Shown here: piece by piece, positions 51,801 through 61,906 of the stretch
How the letters are laid out: each line of letters starts with the position of its first letter
Numbering within the stretch: position 1 is the stretch's first letter
From: Zerene cesonia
Taxonomy: Eukaryota > Arthropoda > Insecta > Lepidoptera > Pieridae
Direction: 5' to 3'
NCBI RefSeq assembly: GCF_012273895.1
Contig: NW_024045135.1
Coordinates: forward strand, 186,001-250,000
Length of the DNA stretch: 64,000 bases
Translations under genes and position numbers: made by a program
Notes under the pieces: model-generated
Database searches by the model: none
What the model saw: the letters and a program-made list of their open reading frames with translations, nothing else
Told to the model about the DNA's origin: nothing

Positions 51801-54800
51801 CGAGCAGCAGCACGCGGCGCGCGCTGCGGGCGGCGCGGCGCGCGCCCGCCGCCACGTTGTTCAGCAGGCAGAAGCCGCTGGGCGCGCCGCCGTCCGCGTG
51901 GTGCCCGGGCGGCCGCACCACGCACGCGCCGCACCCCGCCGCGCCCGACATCACCGCCTCCACCATCTGACGAGTTCACGTCACCATTTTTATAGTTAGT
52001 CTGTCAACTGAGAAAGTATTAGGTAAATAGAAAAAACACGATAAAATAAATGGTCTCACTTGCTCTTATACAGAGTATATATAAGGATAGTAAGATAAGT
52101 TTGAATGAAATCAGTCCGTTTAAAGTGGGTAAAAAAAGAGCCTAATGAAATCGGTTACATACAAATATACAGGTGAAGCAAATTAAAGCTTGCTAAAAAC
52201 GAATCGTCGAATTCGAAATTCAAATTGCCAATGCAAAAGCCAGACTGCTTAGAAGTATACATGTCATAGCAAAAGCAAAAGTTTGGATAATTACACCATG
52301 CTGTATTAAAAAAAAAAATGGTTGCCTGTAAAGTCCGTTTTACGGGCGAAGATTTTACGTGACAATGTCTTTTTCTCGGTAGAATGTTTATTGATATGAA
52401 TATTATTAAATTGCACAATAGGAACAAGGAATTGAATGAAAATAAGAATTGCACAAATTTTAACTATAGAAAATATATTTTGTTTACTAAAAAGACAGAG
52501 ACAGAGACACAAGCACGCGCCGATTCAATGCGCCTAATTCTCTAGTGCTGCGCGCGCGGCGGACCGATCATAGTTCGGTGACTCATCGTAACGTTACCAG
52601 GCGTTACACTTTTTGATGAGTGCCTCCGAGCCGCAACCTAATTTAAGACGTCGTCACGTCAAAAAAAAATTAGTCGATGGCCGCCCAAAATTATGTATGA
52701 GTAAGTTTTAATATTGTTGCCATCATAACTATATTAATAAGTATATAATATCAAAGACGTTCTACTACTGTATGCTGTGTGTTTATACTGTAATTTTATA
52801 AAATGGACACTTTTGTGAATCTATTCTATTACAAATCTCACCTTGATGACACAGCCCGCTGCAACTGCAGCGCTTTCCAGCGAGTCCGGGTGGAAGTATA
52901 CGGAATCGTACGTGTCCTTCTTGCTGTGGAGGTCGCGGAGTTTCATTGTTGACAGGTCTTTTAGCCTGGCCGAAATAGTAAACAATATATGTAAATGGAC
53001 ATTTCATGTGTTGCATTTTACATATATATTTGAATCACAGAACATAATATAGCACATGGCTTAATCTTATCTAAAGTTCAAGTTGGATTAAGTTAATTTA
53101 TTTAATACTTAATGTAAATTTTTTAGTTTAAAACAAACAGGAGGATAGAAATATTATTAAAATGCAATAAAATGTTAAGTTTCGCAACACAGTATAATGA
53201 GGTTTTTAGGTATGACTTATTAATTTAAAAAATTCAAAAAAATTATCAAATATAATCCAAAAAAAACAATTCAACAACAATAAATAGAGAAATAGAAAAC
53301 CTTTACAAAAAAAATAACAACAAAAAACAATGAGCGCACACACAAAAAATTCCCAAAAACCCATCCCCAAAGTAAACCCAAAATACCTCTGCAAATGTTC
53401 CGGGGAGTGAACGGCGAGTATGTCCCGGTCGGTGGCCCGCGCGCCGGCCAGCACGTGCACGCGCTCCAACAGGCCAAAGTCCATGTGCCGCTCGTGGATG
53501 CGCAGTATCCGCTGCGGGCATTCCACGTGACCGCTGCGGCGGTTGCAAAATGAACTCTATTTTCTTACACGTACAGTACATATTTGAAACAGTTTTCATG
53601 TGCCCGATCGCGATACAAAATACCAAGTCTATGTGCTGTTACGCATAATGCGCTTGTAAAATGAACCTTGTTTTCTTACACATAGAGTATATATTTACAA
53701 TTATATTAAAAAGAAGTGGTCAGCAGAAGTTTGAACCAAGTACGTTTTGACAGACAGACAGGTCTTCTGAACCAGAAAATGCTTTTATTTCACAACGTGC
53801 AAAAAAAAAAAAAAACAACTTACGGTTCGCAGATGTTAAAATGCTTCAACATAGCCTCGTCATATATATAACACACTGGATGCTGCGCCAATTTCAAATC
53901 AGTGACTGTAACGAAATAATTGGGGGGTCATCAGTAAATTGTTAAGATCGAGTTTCATATTCCAAACAATTTATGGTAAGTACATAAATGAGCATTGATG
54001 GTTCAGTGGTTAGGACCTCGGATTTAAAAGCGAATGACGGGGTTCGAGACCGGAAGAGTGCGCGGAAATCAATTATATTTTTAATATATCATCAAATCAT
54101 TAGAATCAAAATTTCGATGATCTAGCATTTGCCTCAGCACTTGGCCAACGAAAACATAAATTATAACCCTCATGACGAGGCCTTCTGTAGGGCTTATGTA
54201 CGGGTGACCTTACTCTCATTACGTGGTTTTGGTGTAATGGCATTTTATATGTAGGGATGAGTGATGACCATTATATAAACACTTATATTATTTACTTTAG
54301 ATTTCTATACACACACCCATTCTCAAATGCTCCAAACGTTCCGTAATTTGTCGTTTCGTCTCGCTATCTTGTATCGGATAACAGTTTCTCGTTTCGTATT
54401 TCTCCGGTTTCGTTTCATCTCCCTCCCACCTTACCACAACCGTATGTTTCTCCTTGTCTACATCGCAGACGTTCTTCACGGTTGTGTCTATACTGTATGT
54501 GGGCTGGTAGTTGAAGCAGCGCCAGTGTTTCCGGTGTGCGTATATGCAATTCAGGATCGATTCACGGATTCTGGAATCAAAAAAATCGATACTCTTATAG
54601 TTTTAAACGCATTTTCCCTAGTTAGAAATATTTGTAACAATGGCATTTAATTATTACTAGTTCTTAATCGGGGTAAACGAGTTTTAAATGTGACATAATA
54701 TTTTTTTATATATATGTTTAGGTTTGGTGTGTCAAAGTAGGACAATTCATGATAATGATGAATAAAATGCACGCCATGTATGTGTGAGTCGAACACGATT

Positions 54801-57800
54801 GGGCACAACTCGCACCGGGGTACAAGTACACACCCACACAAAAGACCGGCGTGAAATAGTCCGGAAGCCCATGTCCTTTTCCTTACCCTCCCAGTCCTTT
54901 CCTTCATTCCTGGCGTCAATCCTTTCTTAATCCCTCTCCAGTTTAAAGTTGGCAATCCATTTGCAGAGGCGTTAGTTCTGCAATCTACCTCTATCTCTCC
55001 AAATGTACATAGGCGGTGGTAGCGCTTACCACCAGGCGACCCACCAGCTCCATTGCCGAAGATGACGGCAAAAAAACGGCAGTATACTCACGAGTCGCAA
55101 GGTTCACTAAGTGCCTCGAGCGCGGGGGGCGGGTGCCCCAGCAGCGTGCGGAGGGTCAGCGCGGCGCCCTCCGCGAGCGAGGCGAGGCAGTAGCCGCCCT
55201 CCAGCGCCACGCCCACGCGTGGGCACACGCCCATGAGCGCGTGGGTCAGCGTCGCGTAGCATGCGGGCGTTACTTGCATCTCGCCCTTCATTTAAGAGAT
55301 TTTTTGCATTTGGATTTATTCTGATTACAGCAACATCGTAATAACAATTGTAAGTAATTTTCATCTGTATATAACCGATTTCTTTAGACTACATTTTAAC
55401 CCATTATAAACGAATAGATTTAATTCCCACTGTGTACACTTATCAAGGACCATTGACAATATAATAACTGAACTTATTAAAGTTCTTCTTATTATCCTGT
55501 TTAGGATTGCCGAGATTGAATAATTATATGCAATTTTTACACAAAATTTAGGTTTCATTTTGATATTTTACAACTACACTTTAGTTTGTATTCGTTCAGC
55601 AAAATAAAAACCATAAATGTGTTTCAACAATATTTAAAAGTGATATAAATATTCGTTTAAGAATTATAAAAAAAAAAACGTGTTCTGTCATAACGCAGAA
55701 CGCGCCATGCTAGTTTTATTGACCCTATTGACTTGTTTCTAGACCAATCGGAACAAGATTCAATACAAGGCTGACAAATTAAAATAGACTTTATACCAAC
55801 ACAATAAACATACTTTTTCATCGCCCAGCGCTGCGTCATACCCAGCGGACACGAGAACCAACTGCGGGGCGAACTGTAAGAGAGAGACAGAGAGAGATAG
55901 AGCGAGACAGTACCTCCGGGCAGCCAATCGCAGCGTCGTATCCCGCCGAGACCAGCACCAGCTCTGGTTGGTACTGTTGGAAACGCTATGTTTAGCCCAA
56001 TTCGAATACGAAACGGATATACTTAAAGAATTTGAGCTCAGAGCTCACATTTATCAGTGATACGGACTTTGGTTTAAGAGTTTATTATGGGAAGGAAAAT
56101 TGAACTATTGGATTTTTTTTAATATTCTGAAGCAATAACAACATACAATTAATATAATTATATAGCAAAGTATCAATGTCGATTTTATAAAAATTAATAT
56201 AAGATCTATAATGCTACACTTCTAGGCGGATAATCACACTCTAAATATTAATTCTGAGTATTTAATTTTTTTATTTTGCCTTTACACCGGGCACCTCAAC
56301 ACTATAATTTCTAGTCCAGGCTTACCTCAAAAGCCATCGGCAACAGCAGCTGATCCCAGATAGCGAGATAATCAGCATCTTTCATACCAATCTTGTTCAG
56401 AGGCACATTAAAATTGAATCCTTCTCCTTTCCCTGAGCCGATATAGTCGAAATTGGACTGTCTCAAGTTTGGCCAGAACGAGCCGTGCTCGTAGCGGTGG
56501 ACCGAGAAATACACCACCCTGGGGACAAATCACATCTAGTGTATACTAGCTGCGCCATGCGGTTTCACCCGCGTAAGTCCGTATCCCGTAGGAATATCGG
56601 GATAAAAAGTTGTCTACATGTTATTCCAGTTGTTCAGCTGTCTCGTACCAAATTTAATTGCAATTGGTTTAGTAGTTTTTAGATGATACTTAAATATTTC
56701 TTTTTAGAGTTCGTTACTGTGAAAAGGTTTAAATGAGAAAAAAAAAAATTACGCAACAAATCTCGATGGTTTTTTTAAAAGATAAAAGTAATTAAAAAGG
56801 AAGGTTTATATGTATAATTACATAAAAAGGGGGAAGAGGATTTATTTTTAATTTAACGCATACGAAGACGCAGGCAAAAGCTAGTTAGTAATAAAAAACA
56901 CACCTCGGATCGTCATAGAACATCTGCTGTGTGGCTTGCCCGTGATGTACATCCCAGTCCACTATAAGTATCCTGTGAATGAAAAAAAAATAATAAATAA
57001 AAATTGCAAAATGACTGTTTGTATGTGTGTGTGTGTGTGTGCGTGTGTGTGTGTGACTGTAGACTTTTATAATCATTTTCAAGGGGACAAAATATTGAAT
57101 GGCATGGCCCAATGATTGTTTCATTTTCGATATCTAGACGAAAACAAATTTCAAGTTCTACTTTTATACAGTAACATAAAAAACATGAGTATTTCCCTAC
57201 CTGTTCAGATCATATTTCTTCATTGCGTGTTGAGCAGCTATCGCCACGTTATTGTAGAAGCAGTAGCCGCAAGGCTCCGCCCTCATCGCATGATGTCCCG
57301 GAGGCCTGATGAACGCAGCCCCATTCTGTACTTCTCCCCTCAGTATGTGGTCCACTAGCTCTATGGTTGAACCAACTGCTAGTAGGGCCAGCTCGTGAGT
57401 ACTCTGAATAAAAAAAGACAAAAAATAATCAAAACTTTTTTATTTTTATTTTATGTCACAGTCGGCAGTGGAGTTACTGAGTCGCCTGATGCGCGCCTGA
57501 CGCGCTACCACCGCCCATGAACATTTATAGAGGCATACAGTCCATTGAAGACCTTACGCCTTTAAAATGGATTGCCGACTTTTTGGGAAGGGATTAAGAA
57601 AGGATCGGCGGGAGGAATAAAGGAAAGGACTGGGATGAGAAGGAAAAGGATATGGGCCTTCGGCTCCCCCACTCACCGAACGAAACACAGCAGAATGCTA
57701 TTTCACGCCGGTCTTAGGTGTGGTACTTCCCCGGTGCGAGCTGGCCAAATTCGTGCCGAACCGTGCTCGACTACCACATATGACCACATATGGTAATCCA

Positions 57801-60800
57801 CTTTTATTATTTATTATACACATTTACAAAATGCATAAAAAACGTAATGAAAATAGCAGTATCAGTCTCATTACTAAAAAAGCAATCTCTGCTAGGCAAC
57901 CATAAAACAAATAAATGAGTCATATGCAAATGTGTGGCAGAACTGCCGTATAATTAAAAGAGAAAACCAATAATAATAAAGAAAACATTCTGTTTTTGTT
58001 TACTACTATTATCCCCAGCAATATCGTGCATTCAACTATACATTAAAATAATTATAATTTATATTTAAAAAGAAATCTTTTTTTTTTCATTCAGTTCATT
58101 CTTACACATATTATAATTTACGCTTAAACAATGCATTTTTTTCACAATAACAGAGTGTGAATAATATCACCATTGTATATAGTTTACAGCATTCTTTAAA
58201 GCAAAAAATATTTCCTATTGTTTTATTATTGTCATGCTCTTATAGCTGCGTGATATGCATAGCTATGAGAGAATTATTTATCTATTAGGGGGCGTCCACA
58301 ACTTACGTGAGACATTTTTCAGGATTTTTTGAGAGAGTGAGATCTGGAAAGATTTTACATGACCCCCGTCCCCCCTTAAACACCTCACGTAATTTATGGA
58401 CGCCCCCTAAGGTCGTTAATAAACTATTCTTTAGTTAGTTGTTAAAAAACACTTCGTCAGTTTTAGTAGGAAAAGATATAAAGAGAAGCAATATGAAATA
58501 CTTTAAATCCTGTTAGGGCTTGATTTTCTTATGCATAAAATATAAAAAATATTAGTTTCTCAATTCAAATCATTCCATTGGCTTTTTGCAGCATCTATTC
58601 TAAAATTTTGTTTTTGTAGTGAATTTGGGAATATCACGGACATCACGGGATAAACTACTACTAGAAAAATTCTTTACCTTTGGATATGTATGTGAGCTCA
58701 GAATATGTACCACGTGCGAGGCGGGCGAAACAACTAGTATTATTATATAAATTTTGAACATATTGTATTAGTCAATATACTTACAGGATGAATATAGATG
58801 GCGTCAAATCTTGAGGATAGCTCTTCCAAATACTCCAAATTGTTATTCTTATGAGTTTTCTCTAACATCTCGTAAACTGATGTATCATGCAATTCGTGAA
58901 TCTCTTCCTCAGTGGCTGGCCTTGGACATATTTCCCTACACTGCTCTATTAAGTTCAATTCAATACACCTGGAAATATGGGAGATTCATTCATAAAACTA
59001 CAACAGGCGAACAAATTTTGGATGCAAAACTACCGAACGAACTCAACTTAAATTTATTTATAAGTAAATCACTTCAGAATATCAGGTGCAATGGCATAAA
59101 AATTATATATTTAAAATTAAATTACTCAATAACATATTATGGAGATGTTAGCAAGCACTTTCTATAGAAGAGAAATACTCTGAAATATCACCTGCGCTCG
59201 TGCATAATTTAAAAAAATAAGAAATATAAGATATTATACCTATTAATTACACTGATAAGTCGTCCAGGATTCTCTGGATAATTTTCATCCCATAGACATT
59301 TATGCTCCACCATCCGCGGCTCAGTGACGAATCCCGTTGGTCCCTTTACTTTCGTCTTAGATTCCATTGTCTACACAAAAATTACTATATTTATCTACTA
59401 ACTCAACAAGATTTTGAAATTAAAATAAATGGCTATTATATAAAGTTCATGTAGTTATGGAAATTAAATAAAAAATTATGTGAAAAGACCAAAGATTCAC
59501 AAGTTGCCATTCTCTTGGGTGAAAATGCAAAAGCAATGGATGCCCACAAGTTAACTCTCTGATACAGTAATGTCAAAAAGTGTAACCTACTTTGTCAGGT
59601 ATGCAAGTAACATTACCATTTTTTAGAGCAAGATGAAATTTAAGCATTTGTATGGATACAAAACTAAGTAATTGTAGTTCTTTTTTATTTGGACTTGTAA
59701 TGTCAGAAGTAACTACTCACACTTGTTTCATTGATAAAACTATAAACCCATTAAATTCGAATTTGTAATACGAATTTAAAACATATATGTATAGAGTTCC
59801 TAAAAGAATTGAGGAACTTACTCAAAAATTAAACAATAATTACATTAATAGTATACCAAGCTACAGCCAAGAGAAATCTTCTTGCTCATGTGTTTGCTTC
59901 ACGATAATAAAAGTCTATAGGTATATCTATCACAATCTTCAACTGCACAAATACTGTAATACATAAATTAGTGTTTTACTTACAATTTGATAGTGATCTC
60001 TCAAAACCGTTTCTATTGTAGATTTTTTCTTTTGCTGTGCCTTTCGTTTAGCTGTAATTACAGACGCAGAAGCCTGTAAAGTAATACACAAGCATATATA
60101 TAACCTTATCAAAGACTTGAGATAACAGAGTAAATATAATAAATAATTATGATTTGTCAATTGTACAACATTATCAAATTGTAGCACATGTTTGTAAATA
60201 TTAAAATACAATTATTAAGTTATAAATTTTTGTATTTTTAAATCAAAATTCAAAATAAAAGCTTTATATATTTGACCTCTTTTTGTGGTAGTTAGGAAGT
60301 GATTAAAAAAGATTAAATTAAAAGATTTAAATTATGTTTGATATGAAAAGGGAAATAACCGAAAATCACATTGAAGATAATTTATCTTATATCAAAATAA
60401 AGGAATTAGCTTTATCAGATTGAGGGGATTTCTATTAATTCACACTGAAATTTAATTATTTTTTTAACACAACTGGGATCTGAGTTTTACTTTTCTTTAT
60501 ATATATCCCTTATGTTTTCCTAATAAAGAAGTAGCTACTTTTTCTTGAATTTTTATTTTATTTTATCAATAACCATTTACAATATCTTTAATAATTATGA
60601 ATTAATGAAGATTGTCAGTATATATGATGCACAGGGGCGCAGGTTTAAATTGGAATTTAAGTGCGATGTAATGAATAAAAATTGAACATACTTTTACAGT
60701 TCCGGCCGATCTTGCACGTGTTTGTATTTTTGCCTTTCTTGCGCCATTTCTGGTAACAATATTTGATAAAGGCGGCGTCTTTTTACTGTCTCCATTGGAA

Positions 60801-60914
60801 TGACGGGTTGGAAGGGGTGGTGGTGACGACTGTTGTAATTAATTAAAAATAAATAAACATTTAACACAGAAAAATTACAAATTGATGATAGTTTACAACA
60901 AGAATTTTTACCAT
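48806..60914 (-). CDS. HDAC6: Histone deacetylase 6, two catalytic domains plus ubiquitin-binding zinc finger, complete
   Basis: Coding exons on the minus strand: 60914-60912 (ATG only), 60829-60692, 60073-59984, 59370-59240, 58968-58785, 57403-57201, 56972-56904, 56518-56326, 55973-55914 or 55873-55814, 55285-55092, 54570-54317, 53905-53824, 53533-53387, 52965-52842, 51966-51745, 50967-50842, 50352-50223, 50011-49377 and 49024-48806. Phases agree throughout, giving 1067 residues with one exon of the alternative pair. HDAC6 is a mainly cytoplasmic Zn deacetylase of tubulin and other proteins that also binds ubiquitin. The basic Lys/Arg-rich N-terminus (~15-70) resembles a nuclear-localisation region. 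Catalytic domain 1 has tandem His219-His220, DWDVHH (Asp257, His259), Asp350 and Tyr389. Domain 2 has His646-His647, Asp682, His684, Asp775 and Tyr815. The ZnF-UBP from Cys957 has CPH, CVDC, CLQC, CGRHINGH and CYPC. The vertebrate SE14 repeats are absent. Confidence 0.96.
50388..50740 (-). repeat. Two adjacent diverged Helitron-like repeats in HDAC6 intron 16
   Basis: CCTGCCCGCGGCTTCATCCG starts a family-3-like segment that ends near 50568 (TTATATCATTAGTATAGCTG). Immediately after, GAGCTAGATCCGGCGGTTTC begins a family-1-like segment with GTGAAAGAGTAACACATCTA and TAATATTAGTA at its far end. Both are old copies. Confidence 0.5.
51538..51740. repeat. Degenerate ~38-bp minisatellite beside the HDAC6 exon-15 donor
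   Basis: About five tandem units of 38-39 bp (one shortened) share the pattern CACACGCAGGCAGGGGGCT, then ACACAACACTCAATGCGGG-like. Examples are at 51538, 51577, 51615 and 51682. The array runs to within a few bases of the exon-15 donor at 51744 and lies wholly in intron 15. Confidence 0.7.
53545..53701. repeat. Direct duplication in HDAC6 intron 12
   Basis: A ~49-bp block is repeated about 108 bp apart. TTGCAAAATGAACTCTATTT at 53545 and TTGTAAAATGAACCTTGTTT at 53653 each continue into TTCTTACAC(G/A)TA and a GTA(C/T)ATATTT end. Confidence 0.65.
53993..54280 (+). repeat. tRNA-derived SINE, family S2, in HDAC6 intron 11
   Basis: GATGGTTCAGTGGTTAGGAC followed by CTCGGATTTAAAAGCGAATG and the B box GGTTCGAGACCGG matches the head of the 41800-42099 element. 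The 3' part carries CTCATGACGAGGCCTTCTGT-like sequence that differs in detail. It is antisense to HDAC6. Confidence 0.6.
54782..55076 (+). repeat. SINE-like repeat, family S1, in HDAC6 intron 10
   Basis: A complete copy from GTGTGAGTCGAACACGATTG to GCCGAAGATGACGGC plus an A-run. It is antisense to HDAC6, and its A-run ends only 15 bp from the exon-10 boundary at 55092. Confidence 0.7.
55814..55873 (-). CDS. HDAC6: HDAC6 exon 9b, second of two alternative exons in catalytic domain 1
   Basis: A 60-nt, phase 0-0 exon encoding FAPQLVLVSAGYDAALGDEK. It has a strong pyrimidine-rich acceptor (CTCTCTCTTACAG) and a good donor (AAA|GTATGT). It aligns residue for residue with exon 9a. Its GDEK|GEM junction matches the conserved GDPKGEM of the family better than exon 9a does. 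In the shared 11-codon core LVLVSAGYDAA the two exons differ at 9 nucleotides, all silent, which indicates that both are kept by selection. Only 40 nt separate it from exon 9a. Confidence 0.88.
55914..55973 (-). CDS. HDAC6: HDAC6 exon 9a, first of two alternative exons in catalytic domain 1
   Basis: A 60-nt, phase 0-0 exon encoding YQPELVLVSAGYDAAIGCPE. The acceptor is AACAG (weak pyrimidine tract) and the donor GAG|GTACTG (weaker than consensus). It carries the third zinc-ligand Asp (residue 350) and ends with Glu357, where domain 1 of vertebrate HDAC6 has Lys. It joins in frame to exon 8 upstream and to exon 10 (GEMQVTP) downstream, skipping exon 9b. Confidence 0.88.
56546..56685 (-). mobile_element. 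Helitron-like non-autonomous element, family 1 (truncated)
   Basis: CTAGCTGCGCCATGCGGTTT opens a minus-strand family-1 copy with GTAGGAATATCGGGATAAAA and GTTATTCCAGTTGTTCAGCT. It is cut after TTTAGTAGTTTTTA, so the start end of the element is missing. It lies in HDAC6 intron 7, just upstream of exon 8. Confidence 0.65.
57025..57056. repeat. TG microsatellite
   Basis: A (TG)n tract with one GCG interruption, in HDAC6 intron 6. Confidence 0.85.
57436..57779 (-). repeat. SINE-like repeat, family S1, in HDAC6 intron 5
   Basis: This is the most complete copy, read from 57779: GTGGTAGTCGAGCACGGTTC, CCAGCTCGCACCGGGGAAGT, GCGTGAAATAGCATTCTGCT, a pyrimidine-rich block, GGTGGTAGCGCG, then TGTGACATAAAATAAAAATA as the tail. 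It is in the sense direction of HDAC6. The 74-codon plus-strand frame at 57572 is not a gene. Confidence 0.7.
58285..58410. mobile_element. MITE with long terminal inverted repeats, HDAC6 intron 5
   Basis: TTAGGGGGCGTCCAC at the left is the exact reverse complement of GTGGACGCCCCCTAA-type sequence at the right (ATGGACGCCCCCTAA, one mismatch). A second inner pair follows, TTACGTGAG against CTCACGTAA. The 126-bp element is non-coding. TA at both edges fits a mariner-type target site, but the superfamily is not certain. Confidence 0.7.
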
Positions 60915-61906
60915 TGTCACTATTTAATTTTGTTTGTAGAGATTTCAATCTATCATTTTATCGACCCACACAATTTATGGTTAATTCTAATTACTTATTC
61001 AAAAAATCATGACTTCTCAATTTGTTTGTGATTAGTGAACGAGCAAACAAGCATGTTATTGACAATGACAGCTGATCTTTGACAATTGCAGGCCACAGAT
61101 TAATGATTAATTACAAGGGGATTTGGAGTCTCAATGAATAGGTTTGTTCATGTCCGGTAATTGATTGTTCAAGTTTTGATATGGCCACTACGTATCTGTA
61201 TAAACAGAGTTATCAGTGATTTAGTTTCTCTATCTACGACCACTGAGGTCAATAATAGTTTCGAATCAATCGCAGATAGGAACTGACAGACGCAAATAAA
61301 TATAGTATCTTTTTGAACGAAGAATGATTAATCTACAAAGGGAGACAGTATGTATACAGTATCTCACTTCACTAAATTAAATAATAATTAATATAAGTTA
61401 CAATTAATAAATGAAATAGATCACATATCTAAGGAAATAGTTTTTTTAGGTAGATTGTGTTTTTATTTATTTATTTATTAAATTAGGATCTGAACCAAAG
61501 AGAAAATTAATGTACATTTCCGAACATCAGTCTTACCCGTATTATTATGCTTATGCCGTATTATTTTGCGTTATATTCTTTTATCAGTCTGTAGCAATTG
61601 TCAATCACACTGTCAAATGTCAATCTCATTAAGGAATGCAAATTACACATTCCATTCCAGTTCATAATATGTGATTGCAATCTAATAAAAGTCCATAGGT
61701 ACTCATTCATCATTTATACAATAGTTCTGTATTCCCTAACAATAATCAAAAAATACATAAATTAATATACCTTCAACATGTATACACAAAGTATGCGTTC
61801 TTTTTAGTTTCAAATAGTATTCAATAAAATGAACTCAGGCATCTCGCAATATACGTATAATGTACGTTAAATTCAACTTTATAAGGCAGACAAGGAAAAA
61901 TACGCA
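60915..61906. promoter_or_regulatory. Divergent intergenic region between HDAC6 and PIGZ
   Basis: About 1 kb separates the HDAC6 ATG exon (minus) from the PIGZ ATG (plus), so it should hold both promoters and 5' leaders. It is AT-rich. I see no CpG-rich block, TATA box or clear initiator pair that I could defend. Confidence 0.4.

Noticed and set aside
51659..51999. Arg/Ala-rich frames on both strands
   Set aside because: They are shadows of HDAC6 exon 15. The DWDVHHGNGTQ frame on the minus strand is the real one.
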